From Datura wrightii (lineage: Eukaryota > Streptophyta > Magnoliopsida > Solanales > Solanaceae): DNA of 64,000 bases. Below the pieces are notes generated by a model, which did not search any database, was not told the DNA's origin, and saw only the letters and a list, made by a program, of their open reading frames with translations. How positions within the stretch are numbered: position 1 is the first letter of the stretch; each line of letters opens with the position of its first letter. The stretch lies in NCBI GenBank assembly GCA_035772735.1, contig JASDFA010000019.1, positions 88,410,001 to 88,474,000 on the forward strand, read 5' to 3'. Positions 34,602 through 46,270 of the stretch are shown here, one piece after another. The translations under genes were made by a program, and so were the position numbers.

Positions 34602-35755
34602 ATGCCTCCTAGATAAGAAAATGGAAGGAGGAACGGTAATGACCGCCAGCAGGTACCACCAGCCACGACGAACCCGATGGACAACCATGTTACCCATGCC
34701 GAGTTCCGGGCAATTCTTAATATGTTGGCACAAGCCGTGACCACCCATATTAATCACCAAAAAATGGCTCGTATTCCCCAGAATAGGAATGTAGCGGCGA
34801 CAAGGGAGAGGGATTTTCTCCTAATGAACCCACCCGTGTTCTTGGGGACAACGATAAACGAGGACCTGTATGAGTTCTTGGAAGAATTTTGAAGATTACC
34901 CACATCATGGGGGTGACGGGAATTGAGAACTTAGCCTCCTACCAGCTAAAAGTAGTTGCTTATATATGGTTTTGTCAGTGAAGGGACAGTCGAGGATTGG
35001 AGCAGGCCCCATAGGTTGGGATGAATTTAGGATGGCATTCTTGGATAGGTTTTTCCCTAGAGACTTGAGAGAGGCAGCAGAGTTCATCAACCTAAACTGA
35101 GTGACATGACAGTTCAAGAGTACGCGTTGGAATTTACCTGGTTATCCAAGTATGCCTCGGAGATGGTAGTGGACCAGAGGGCCCGAGTGAGTAGGTTCGA
35201 GAATGGAGTGTCAAACGCCTTGATTAAACAGTGTAGGACTGCCATCTTGCACAGGGATATAGACTTCTCATGTTTGGTGATATTCGCACAACAAATGGAG
35301 GCAGAGCAGGTGAAGGAAAAGGAGAGAGAGGCCAAGAGGGCCAGGATAGGAGATTCGGAGATCTCTTCACCAAGGACGAGTGGTAGACACCGCTCACTTT
35401 CCCAACAGAAATCGACAGCCCCAGCATTTTCGACAGTTAGTGCTACAAACCTATAGTAAGGGTGATTATGTATCCGATGTGTACCTGCTGTGGGAAGCAC
35501 CACTTGGGAGAATGTATGGCTGGATTGGATGTTTGTTTCTGGTGCAGCTAGTCAAGTCATAAGCACCGCGATTGTGCAGCGGCAAAGCGAGGCGAGAGTA
35601 GATCCTCAGCCATCTCTTCGGTAGCTCTGATAGCCTACCCATTTCAACAGGCTGCATCATCTTACCCGCGTGGCGGACGTCGTCAAAACCGCTCCTATGC
35701 CGTAATAGTACACCAGGATAAGGGCAAGTCACCAATAGTGGCCACAGGTATGTTG
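34602..35755 (+). pseudogene. gag: gag of element F
   Basis: The likely start is ATGCCTCCTAGA at 34602, matched by ATGCCTCCCAGC in G. The protein is a Tekay-type Gag. The N-terminus is basic (residues about 1-25), then a segment with FRAILNMLAQAVTTHINHQ and FLLMNPPVFLGTTINEDLYEFLEEF (34677-34892). The capsid core after it is frameshifted. An open part at 35106-35456 has VQEYALEFTWLSKYASEMV and ARVSRFENGVSNALIKQCR. Two zinc knuckles follow in broken frame (CTCCGKHHLGEC near 35490; CFWC near 35530). The protein ends at the Gag-protease border, where pol should begin but does not. Confidence 0.88.
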
Positions 35756-36691
35756 TGAATCTTGCATAACTCTTTGTATGTTTCTAGCCCCAGAACCCCA
35801 GTATTAAATAAGGAGCTTGTGGATGCTGTTGAGAAGAGGTTTTCGATGTATGATGTGAATAGTTGTTAATGTAAGACTGGTTGTGATGGTTAGAGGTGAA
35901 AGAGGGAGCTATGAGTTAGTGAATTAGTCCCAACCTTGACAAATATTCAGGAGCCTTCAAATGATGGCTTAAAGTTAAGGGGGAGATGGTAAGTATGTGA
36001 GCCTAGTTGAATCTTGGATTTGATAGTAAGGGAGTTCTAACCCTAATAGTCATGATATGTCAACCCCTTCAGGTTCAGATAATTTCTCTAGTAGTTTAGT
36101 TGAAGCTAAGTTATGCCCATCCCTATGTGCGGACTCCGAGATGTTCTAGGTAACCGCTTTAAACAACGATGCTGATCTTACTTTACGAATCCTTTAGGTT
36201 CATTTTCATATTACGAATCAGTTATGTGTTTCAATTCATGTATCCCAGTATGATCAGCTCAAACTTAGTCTCTAGAACATGCTTAGTAGCTTAGCAGACT
36301 TAGGATATCTCATGTATGTGCTCAGTTTTAGATGTCATGAATGATCCATGCTCATGAGACCTTTAGTTGATGTCAAATCAGATATTATGAATTCTAACCC
36401 TGTAACAAAATGTGATTTGAGAGCGAAGGCTCAGTCTGCATTAGTTTAGTGCTAGTAAAGGGGGAAGAATCCTTCTCAGTGTTCTATCTAGTTCCATGTT
36501 AGTTTCATGTCCTTTGATCTCTCTTGTGCTATAGCATGCATGATCAATTTGGATATTCAGTTTTGATGTGTAAGATCAGCCCGGAGTTAGATACTCTATC
36601 AGTTTCAATTGTAAATGTCTAGTATTTGCGATATCAGTTCTTTCCCCAATTTTTGAGCAAGTTTAGCCAACATTCGAGGACGAATGTTCCC
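35756..36691 (+). other. F region replacing pol
   Basis: In full-length relatives this position holds about 3.5 kb of pol. Here 0.94 kb of non-coding sequence connects gag to the polypurine tract. It contains no domain motif of any pol protein. It aligns with the same stretch of G (52190-53140), including 'ctaagggggagatggta' at about 35975 and the phrase 'ccccttcaggttcagat'. The shared sequence shows that the pol-less form is inherited, not an accident in this copy. Confidence 0.8.
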
Positions 36692-36703
36692 AAGGGGGAG
36701 ATA
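36692..36703 (+). promoter_or_regulatory. Polypurine tract of F
   Basis: AAGGGGGAGATA precedes the 3' LTR start at 36705 by one base, identical to that of D. A similar run (AAGGGGGAGATGG) also occurs inside at about 35978. Confidence 0.88.
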
Positions 36704-36704
36704 T

Positions 36705-39553
36705 TGTAACACCCTGAATGTTTCTAAGATCAGATTCCAGGATTAAAGAAAGAATTCAGACAGAAGGTGGAAATTTTGTCATAGAACGAGTTGATGGACG
36801 ACTTGTTAGGTGACCCCACGAGTCGTGGTCAGACCCATGGGGAGCAATCAAGAGGGTAATCTGGAGCAGTTTCCATGGACGACCCAATGAGATCTTAGGT
36901 AACCCCACGACTCGTTAGGTCGGCCGTTAGGTGAAGATGGGAATTTCTGGTGTGGTTCTGAGTCAGTGGTAACATATAGTTGTAACGAGTCGTGGAAGCT
37001 AATAACGACCCGTGGTGATGATCGTAGGAAGGAATTCAAGTCTTGGTTTAGTGGGGACGACAGAAGGACTGACAAGACATTGGATCAAGCAACGACTCGT
37101 CATGTCAATCGTTGGTTGGTTCACTAGGGAAAACAGTGCACCTAACGAGTGGTTCTGAAGAGTCGTTAGGGACAAGAACGACTCGTAACGTTGGTTGTGG
37201 ATTGAGGAAGCTGCAAATGACCAGTGTATGTAATGGACATTGGCGACGAGTAGTTATAGGAAGTAACGACTCGCCCTGAGGGTCGTGGTCTCAATTCGGC
37301 AGATTTTTCATGTTTAACTCAGGGGTATTTCGGTAGAGTCTGATGCTTCCCGAATTAAAGTGGCGTCATGTTGGACTTCTAAGGGATGTTTTTAGGGAAT
37401 TTTTAAGCCTAAACCCTCATTCTCTCAACTCTCCTTTCTCTCCTCTCAAGATCAAGAATTCACCAAGGTTTCCTTCAAGGCTTCAAGGTGTAAAGTTCGA
37501 GTGGGATTTATCCTACCAGGTATGCAGGTTCTTCAACAAGGATATTCTTCCATCCTTATGCCTTAAACTTTATTAAAAAACCCGCTTTCAACTATTTTAG
37601 TAAAGCATGACCTACGGTTCTGTGTGATGGGTGAATTCTTCCATATTTTTTTTAAATTCTAAGGTTCACTATGATTATGAGTTAATTATGATTACGGAAT
37701 AATTGGATTACCTTGAATTATGTGTTAGATAATGGAAAATGGATGATTATAGAATTTAATTCATAAAATGGCTTGAACTTTGAATGGAACCATATTATTG
37801 TGCACTCGATTATAGCTATACCTCGTATCCATGGTTTAAATTATGTGAAGATTGCATGATTTCCCTTAAGAACTCGAATATGTCATTTGATAAATATGTT
37901 AAGATGAAATTTGGGTTTATGGGCTTGATTAATTGAAGGTAGAATATGTGTTTTCATTATGTTTTCACTGGAGCTGATTGGGTATAAGGTAAATATTTGA
38001 TAATGGCCTAAGTAATGACTCCTTCTCATAAATTGGAGTAAATCTCGAAATGGGTCTTATGAAACCAAGTTGTATGTTTCTCCCATGATCTTGTTGTAAA
38101 TGTTTAAGTCACGAGTTAAGTATATGGCTCTCCGTGAATCTAAAATATATGAATCAATGTATGCATGTTAAGGCACGAACTGGACCAATGAACCATGAAT
38201 GACTCTATGATACATGTTGAATGATATGAATCCGGAATTTAAATATTGTGTAAGTATAATGCATGATGTGAATCTATAGATGCTCACTAATGTAATACGT
38301 TTGGAGAAACACTGATGCGGCTCTATGACGATATGAGTTATGATGATAAAGCATGAGAATGATATTTCAGAAGGTTGGGCTTGTTTCTAGTAGAAAGTAG
38401 CCCTAATCCTTTTGAAATGAATGTTATATGATGAAAGAAGTGTATGTTCATGTTACTGACTAGCTGTAGTAGCATAGACCAGATATATAATGTCAGATCA
38501 GTACTCCTCATGTTCCAATCAACCAGGGACTCTCAAAATCCGAGAATGTTTTCCTTGGTCATCTCAGGATCCTCCATAGCAAAGAGTGACTCCCTAGTTC
38601 AGTCGGGATCCTCCATAGTAGAGAGTGACTCCCTAGTTCTGTCGGGACCCTTTATAACATAGAGTGACTCCCTAGTTCAGTTGGGTTTCTCCATAGTAGA
38701 GAAGGACCTCCTTAGTTTTGCTAGGACTCTCTATAGTAGAGAATGACTCCCTTAGTTATGTTATCAGCATGATTCAGTTCCATATGATTGAGATTTTAGA
38801 TTATAACTGATTTAACATAATGAGAATCAGACTCAGTTACCAGGAGTAATCCAGTATTATGTGTGATGCTAGTTTCAGATTCAGCTCTTATTAAACGTTT
38901 AGAACTTGACCCTTATGTATTACGTCGATGATGTTTCAGAATATGAGATCCAAAAGAAAGTTTCATGTATATATATGTGTGTGTATATGTGACTCATAAG
39001 AGGATTGTTTCATGTTAAATCAATTATGTTGATGTACTTTGTTATCTCCTTATTGTATATTTGTATATTTAGTTGTTTACGTTTTTTTCTGCATGCTCAG
39101 TACATTCCAAGTACTAACGGCACGCCTTTTTGTGCTATATCATTTCATGATATAGATTCAGGTCCTCAGACTCATCCTCATGGTTAGATACATTTCATTC
39201 CCTCTCAGCTGTTGCTAGTGAGTCCTTATCTCCCGAGGATGTGACTTTTCTTTATATTTTCTTTATGTTTCAGTTTTCAGATTTAGGAGTTAGCTGGGGG
39301 CTTGTCCCAACAACTCATCAGTTTAGTAGAAGGCTTTCAGACTTGTCTTGATAAATTCAACGTTGTATCAAAGTGTTGTTACAATTGTTCTTATAGTACC
39401 TTGTTAGACTCTTGCAGTTAGTTTCCGCTTATTTATGATGTTGGTTGTTTCTTTTGGTAAGTGATATTCTATGATTATGCCATGGGTCAACTTGGAGCCT
39501 TTCAGGGTTCTTTTTCTTGTGTTACGGCTAGGGTGTAAACTCGGGTCATGACA
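36705..39553 (+). repeat. 3' LTR of F
   Basis: It starts TGTAACACCCTG and ends TCATGACA. It matches the 5' LTR throughout, with scattered substitutions and small gaps such as the microsatellite. The 39-bp repeat is at about 38520-38760, with the ACGACTCGT cluster at 36780-37300. Short frames in this stretch are not supported. Confidence 0.92.
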
Positions 39554-40100
39554 ACGCTTCTGACTAGTATTTAGAATAAAATTCGGCCGAGGCTCCACTG
39601 TATTATGGACTATCTGAAACCCTAAAACACAGAAAACCCAACATCGGCCTCTCAGAGGATGCTATAAACAGCTATTTCACCATATATAGATAACCAACCA
39701 TACATAGTAAATTGACAACTAAACAACGACCTCACCTTAACTACATAATCTGGGTCAATTCCCCCGATCACCTCTTCTCTATTTCTGTTCCTCCACAAAA
39801 CTTGATGGAGGCCACATCTTTACTCCTTAAACTATGAACTTGTCGATCTAGTATGGCAACTGGGATCTCTTCATAGGATAAATTCCTCAGTAACTTGGAC
39901 ATCCTCAAGCGATACAACTCAGGACGGATCACTTATGCACTTTCACAACATTGACATGTGAAAGACTAGATGGACAGATTCTAGCTCTGGAGGCAATTCC
40001 AGCTCATATACCACTTTGTGTGTCCTTCAGAGGATATGATACGAGCCAATTAATCTAAGGCTAAGCTTGCCCTTTTTACCAAATCTTGTAATGCCCTTCT
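39554..40100 (-). pseudogene. pol: I integrase end and chromodomain remnant
   Basis: On the minus strand this stretch aligns with the 3' part of pol in H (57160-57780), including the region that codes there for the GPY/F end of integrase (HPVFHV) and for LDRQIRRLRNKDVASIKVLW. Here the frame is shattered by small gaps and stops, so only fragments translate. It shows that I descends from a pol-bearing chromovirus related to H. No catalytic domain remains. Confidence 0.7.
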
Positions 40101-42060
40101 CTGGTGATGTTTCTAGAACTACCTAGTTGCTACTTCAATGCTCAACTTCCTATGTCGTACATTATGGTGGGACTTCTGATGACCTTGGGTTGTCGGTACC
40201 TATTTTCTGGTAAGTTTAACTTTCTCCGTCTTCCTGATATAGTATGCCCTTGTTCAACTACCCATAATTTGCCTACTTCAAGTCATCATATAGGGAACCT
40301 ATATATATATATATATATATAGGGAACCTATATATATATATCTCCGAGCACCTAAATCGGGTGTGTAGCTTGGCCCTTTGCCTAGGGATGGGAAGTCATA
40401 CTCAAATTAACTAGCATTCCAATTTGTTTTGATACCTATCAAAAACCTAGTTGTGCGTTGTGCTTCTCCATCGGAATTTATTAGATACTTGGGCTCCACG
40501 CAACCAAACTGCTTCTTAAACATTTAACTTGGTATAGACTTTAACTTCATATCGATTACTTTCCACTTCCTTGCAGGAACGACCATCTCCTGAATTGGCC
40601 TTCTCCGTTCCTGGTGTCCAGCCTCCTTTGGCTGGTCAGTAGAGTTCTATGCTATGACTCAATGATATCTTGCCTCTTCCCACACCATCAGTAGGTCTCT
40701 CTTCACGACCTGATGTGCTTTCATTAAACTCTGGGTGGAGGGAGTAATGGACATAGTTCACCTTGTCCATAGTTTGCTAACAAAGTCCTGCCACCTTTGG
40801 AACTCAGAGTCGACCTCTGGGTCTCATGACTCCGCCCCTTATTATCTGAAAGGCCATTAACTTCCTACTGGGACTTGTCTCTAGGTTGCACTAGGTTAGA
40901 ATATCTGTGTCGCCACTCCTCTACTTCCACGACTGGTGGTGATATTGCAGTATTCAACCTTACTATCTCTTAACTGTCAGTCTGATGCTTATTTCTCGAA
41001 ATTCAGCGGTGGTCCCATACTCTATCAATTTACTTTTAGCCTGGAGGTGATTCTATTTCCCTCCAGAGTTAAATACTCGTGCCTTTCCCCTTGCTCCCTA
41101 AGACTAAGCTCTGGGGTTCGTGCCTTCTTCCTCATACTGTTAAAGATTTTACTGACCAAGTCTACCGACCTGTATCCTTCTGACCCGCACTCGGGCCTAT
41201 TTCGTTCATATTATCTCTCTGTCCTTCGACATAACAAACTACGCCCATATCCATTACCTTGCGGATATACCCTACCGTCGTTAACATACTGCAGCGGAAT
41301 CAGCCCTTTTCTGACCTGAGCTTACTTATTACTGAAGGTTTATCGCTTGTGGACTCTCTCACAGGCACTTAAGTGCTACTGGAAACCTTATTCACCCTCT
41401 TGATTTACTACTGTAAGGGTCTAAATAACTTTGTAAACACTAACGGTCTCAACCATTCTAATCCTTCTCGGAGGTAGCAATTCCATCCCTCTTTTACTAT
41501 TCATTCTAGACAATATGGCATTAATACTTGCACTTTCTATTGTACTCGCACAATTCTTTGTGTATTCCAGGTAATCCAACATTAAATGTTGTCCCTACCT
41601 AATTCTTAACATCTACTAAGGGAGCCAACTCATATATATATACTATACTTCCTAACCTCCCACTCAGAGGCTGTAGAAAGAACTGGAGATAATGTTGTCA
41701 TATTTATCACCTTATGAAGTTCCTGGTGCCCCAGGAGGGTGATGGGAGAAATTTAAAAGATGTATGTTGCCCTTAGGCTGACTGTCCCCCAACCATGGCA
41801 CCTCACTGATACTTCCTCCTACTGCTATAGTTATCTTGCTGCTGGTTGGAGTCTGTCTTACATCACATTTTATTCTAGATAGACATAGCAATTAAAGCTT
41901 AAGGACTCAACCATGTACAACTTCGCTCTATAGCACAAAAGAAGAAAGGGTAACCATACTATCATGCCTCATAGCCTCCTTCCTATGGAATATGGTGCAC
42001 AACATATCCATAGATAAGACTCTACTAGATATGCCCTGCAAATTACCTAGGATACGACCT
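40101..42060 (-). other. I non-coding leader
   Basis: No gene is supported here. From about 40850 to 42060 the sequence aligns with the leader of H (62480-63730), for example 'gtctctaggttgcactaggttagaatatctgtgtcg' against its H counterpart. In both elements this part lies between the primer site and where gag should be. A 127-codon frame on the plus strand (40936-41319) is antisense to the leader and has no counterpart in H. An AT-repeat with a duplicated 'agggaacctatatata' lies at 40291-40342. Confidence 0.7.
40291..40342 (+). repeat. (TA)n with short duplication
   Basis: The string 'agggaacctatatata' occurs twice around a TA run, suggesting slippage. Confidence 0.85.
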
Positions 42061-42073
42061 GCTCTGATACCAA
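42061..42073 (-). promoter_or_regulatory. Primer-binding site of I (initiator tRNA-Met)
   Basis: On the minus strand TTGGTATCAGAGC lies four bases inside the 5' LTR and matches the complement of the initiator tRNA-Met 3' end. Confidence 0.9.
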
Positions 42074-42076
42074 GTT

Positions 42077-45000
42077 TGTCATGCCCCACCTTGGGAGGCA
42101 CGATTGGCACCTAATGCCATACTAGAATCTGGGCTGACCTGGCTAGCCACAGGCATCTCTGGTGCCTATTAATGACTTAAACTCAAGAAGACAAACTGTT
42201 ATATCTCATCTGTAAACACAGCCTCGGGCCGACAAGGCCACGCAGCACCTGTAAAAAAGAAAACAACTAACCTAGCCAACATAAATCAATAGGGATCCTA
42301 TGCGGGCCGACAAGACCGCCATGCTATCTAGTCATAATAGAGAGGAAAATAAGTATCTATACTAGGCCCCACACGGCTAACACCTAAATAAGACATACAT
42401 GGGCCCTACACGACCAACAACAGCTAACTAACTGGATGTTGTAGTCTGCAAGCCTCTAAGAATACAAATAGTGGTCGGGACAGGGCCCTGGCCTATCCAA
42501 ATTCTATATAAATGAAAGATTGTAATCTCTACAACCTGGCAACTCCAAATGAAAGGAGCTAGCCAAACTGCTGACTTTGAACAGCTGCTACTGAAGATAC
42601 TGAACTCTGTCTGTCAACCTACAGGCAAGTATGCAGCGCCCCATAGTTGGGCGTTAGTACAATATGCACTGAATATGTAAGGCAATAATAAAAGCTAAAT
42701 AGAAGCTGTTAAAGACTGAAAGTAAGTAGAAAGAAAGGGCAAAAGTTAACCTGGAAGTCTACTGATTCATAACCTGCATCTAGTAAAACACTACATATAT
42801 ATGAGCTACGACTGTACAATCACATAATCATAAGTTATAGCTAGCAGACAAGGCCCCATAAGCCTGGAAGGTACAATCAACACAAAATAACTTGCTTGGG
42901 GCCCCCATAAGCCCTGGCTAGCACACTTCAATCTATATACCCCTAACGATGTTCCTATGACTCCACTGGTGTTATATCCATCCCACCGGTCCCCTGGCTC
43001 TGCAACTGTGCCCATTCAGCTCCTGATCTATAGTTGTGTCTGAGTCCGGTGGACACCTGATAAATGCACCCTAGGCACCAGGCTCGACGAGGGTCAGTGA
43101 TGTCGATAAGGAATAAAAATAATAGTCCATCCATGGAATGGACTATAATATGGCCCTTGGGCCTCTGCATCATCCCTTGGGATTGCATATCGTTCCTTGG
43201 AGAAACATCATATAGCCCCGTAGGAGACAACATAGCTAGTAACCTTGGGGTGGTGAAGGAAGGCTCCTAGGTGAGGGCAATCCCAATTGATGTGTTATAC
43301 TAAAGTCTCAACCTAGCCACTTAAAAGGCATATATAGCCTTCTGGACCTAACATGACCGTTGCTCGCCCCTAAAATAGTCTGTATAGCTTCTAGTAAGCA
43401 CACCCCGTGTACGTGTATCTGATCAGAGGATCTTGATAGTGATCATAATCTCTAATGGTCTAGACCAGATAGGGCGAGGTTTGGAGTGGCCTAACAATAC
43501 ATTGAATGTCCTGCTCGAAAAACTATAACTCATAAGCAATTGTAGGGTTGCAGATGACCATTACTTAGCTCCTTCGCTTAGAATGACTATTGGGCTACTA
43601 CTGACCGAACATGCTTTTGAGCGGTCGTCCCCTAATCCTGTATAAGTAGCCTACTGAAATTCTTAGCCTGAGAGTAATACTGTGCTAACATGGTTCTATC
43701 CCTTAGGACCTTAACTTGGTCTGTTCGGATCTTATATGACTCTTCTGAATGACTGGGATGGCTTCCTTGGCAACCTATATGATGAATACTAAATCAACTA
43801 GAACTGACAGACACTGGTAGTAGCTAACTAGATGGAAAGCTATCACTCAGTTCACTCCTAGTGCCGCTGACTGTGAAGTACGGCGATCCTATATAAATTT
43901 CTAGCCATAGGGCATGAGGGTACACCAATGGCCTCTAGGCGTGCTTCACTGACAATACAGGCACCAAATTGGTAGTTATATCACCTAGCTGCGCCTATGT
44001 TGTTCAACTTACTAACTTAGGCCCAATAACTTTCCACGAGCTTCTAAGGTCTAGGCCGGACAATAAAACATCCAATTCTACTAACATAATGAACTGAAGA
44101 ACAGAGGAGTTCATACATGCTTCTAGCGTGTGTCACACTTAACATGTTCTTTCTTGACAAGGGATACTGTGATATAATCTTTATACATTTTCTAGCAGCT
44201 AACCACAACATAGGTAACCATAATCTACTGATAGCAACTAATAATGACATACCTGATCCTTATATATTAGCAGCAGCTAATTACAACATAAAGGATCATT
44301 TTCTAGGTTTCAAACATAGGTCGTATCACTATACAATGAGAATAACTTGCCAAATGAATAAGCCTTAACATACCTCAAATGTTGACTTTCGTTCCGCTAG
44401 TGAGTTTCAACTTGCAATCGACAGTTCTTTCCAACTGTAACCTCTATGCTGAGAGAATAGAACTGATTTCAATACTAAACTTGGCAAATATCAATAACTT
44501 CCAATTATAGAATTAACTATAATCCAACTATGGAAAACTCGGCCAAAAATCTATAATTTCTCGAGAGTTCAGAAGGGAGAAGTTCTTACCTAATGCCTGT
44601 GGCTGGGTAGGAATTTGTTTGGAGCAATTCTGAAAACTTTTACTCGGCGGAGTTCTGGTTTGCCGAGCGAATTTTTGAGAAATAACTCCATAGTAATGCT
44701 TCCCGTAGGCCTAGAACTCATTACCCAAAGTTAATTTGCATTTGGACAGCGTTTGGTAGCGTAATTCGACGAAAATTCAATAAAAGTTGTGGTTTTTTCT
44801 CTTCTCTAGCCGAAGAAGACTTTTCAAATGATTTAAAATTGAGTGAGGGGAGTATATATATAAGTGTAGGGTGGTGGCCGGGGTATGCCTCGTGCTGCTC
44901 AACACACCACAAGGCCCCCGCGTCGTGCCTCCCATAGCGGCAGTAGGCCTGGCGCGCCACGCTGGCCAGGGCACTGCAGGCTGGCGCGTCACGCTGGCCC

Positions 45001-45122
45001 CTCGCAGCCTAGCCTCTCCTGACCCTGCTTTTGAGACTTTTCCCCCATACGTCAAGCTCTCTTTACTCGTCACAAATCCACGCGTACGCTTATTAACCAT
45101 TAACATTTTACAGGGTGTAACA
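42077..45122 (-). repeat. 5' LTR of I
   Basis: The LTR is 3046 bp, starting TGTTACACCCTGTAAAATG at 45122 and ending GGCATGACA at 42077 on the minus strand. It pairs with 26177-29402; the difference in length comes from several gaps. No gene is present in it. Confidence 0.9.
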
Positions 45123-45138
45123 CTCTAGTCCCCAGGAA
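45123..45138 (-). promoter_or_regulatory. Damaged primer-binding site of E
   Basis: After the LTR end CGCGTCA the minus strand reads TTCCTGGGGACTAGAG. In Athila elements a block with TGGCGCC would precede CTGGGGACTAG; here that part is missing. E could not have been primed normally in this state. Confidence 0.55.
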
Positions 45139-46270
45139 TGACGCGTTTTTGATAACGTTCAAAATATACTCTTCATTAAAAAAGACCTTAAACGGTTGTT
45201 GTGTCAAAACAAATATCCCGACGGACGTCGGGATCGAATCCCACATAGACTAGTGAATAATATGCACAAGTGTAGTTTGGGAAATTGAATTTAGTTTGCA
45301 TCACTCGAAAATAACAAAGAAATAAATATTTTGGGGGAGATTAGAGGTTAACAACAAGGTTATGAATTCTACTTTGGCTAATTAAGTTAGAAAAATAACC
45401 AAGGTTGTCGACAATAATGAGAAGGACTAGAGGTGTGGTGTAGATGATGTGCTAATTAAATAGGGTCATGCTAGAGCATCTCATAAGTTCAAATTGTGTA
45501 AATAACCTTGGGCAGGTGCGCATTTGATATTTTTCAACCTCATAATGCCTCTTGTTAGAGTTCTTTCAAACTACTAGATACAATTAGATCAATCCGATCA
45601 AGTTTGGATCAATAGCTGCACTAATCTCTAACTATTAGCTATTAATTAGGAGTGAGAATGTCGTTTTGACTATTTCTATCCCAATTCCACAACATCACAT
45701 CCATGTCCACCTTTAAATTCTCTCCCAATACCCAATTCTTCTATTTCAAGCAAAAATCAAGTAAGAACAAATAGACCCACATCTACAACCAAGGATCTTC
45801 AATTATAAATTGGAGAGAACTTAACAGATTTACACTAATTAAACAATATTGAGATGAATCTAGCAATACCCAATCTAATTAAGCATGCATCACGACACAC
45901 CTCTAGTTAATGATTAGCTACTCATAGTTAAGAAATTCAATAGCATATTTAACAATAAACTCATTGAATTCAATAATAAGAGTAGCAAAATCAAATTCAA
46001 TAATAAGACTTCAACAATGGTAGTATCTTGCTAGAGAGGAAGAAGAAGAAAAAGAAAAAACAATCCTTTACAATTTTCACCAATAGAATTCTACTTTGTT
46101 CTTCTACAAAGAGAATGTTCTCAAAAATCCAAAAGTTAAGATCTCATAGGTACACAGTACTTCTCTCTAGAATATATCCAAAAGTAGGGTACCCAAAACT
46201 CTCTTTTTCAGTGTTGGAAACATTTTCCCCTGTTTAGGCTTTCTGGTACTTAAGAGATTGCCGGTATTTC
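45139..46270 (-). repeat. 5' LTR of E, inner part (R/U5)
   Basis: On the minus strand the end reads 'gtgggattcgatcccgacgtccgtcggg' and finishes CGCGTCA, the typical U5 form for Athila LTRs. The rest is AT-rich. Solo LTR J interrupts it at 46270. It resumes at 48404-48828, giving about 1557 bp without J. No gene is present. Confidence 0.8.

Larger units (their letters stand above)
31498..39553 (+). mobile_element. Element F: gag-only chromovirus-related retrotransposon
   Basis: F is an 8.06-kb plus-strand element with LTRs of 2888 bp (31498-34385) and 2849 bp (36705-39553). Its interior is only 2319 bp. It has a tRNA-Met primer site, a gag pseudogene and a polypurine tract, but no protease, RT, RNase H or integrase. 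G has the same plan. F sits inside I. The right flank reads ACGCT; the copies of the left junction in the array read ACTCT, a four-of-five match, while the base sequence directly left of 31498 is AATCT. Confidence 0.9.
26177..45122 (-). mobile_element. Element I: large chromovirus derivative lacking most genes
   Basis: I lies on the minus strand between LTRs at 26177-29402 and 42077-45122. Its interior (29403-29471 and 39554-42076) holds only a decayed integrase-chromodomain remnant and a non-coding leader; gag, protease, RT and RNase H are absent. Element F and the tandem array occupy the gap. The primer site at 42061-42073 matches initiator tRNA-Met (GCTCTGATACCAA on the plus strand). The long LTRs with a nearly empty interior fit a non-autonomous LARD-like derivative of the family to which H belongs. 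Confidence 0.85.

Noticed and set aside
40936..41319. 127-codon frame on the plus strand
   Set aside because: It is antisense to the leader of I, has no known motif, and the matching leader of H does not keep it open.
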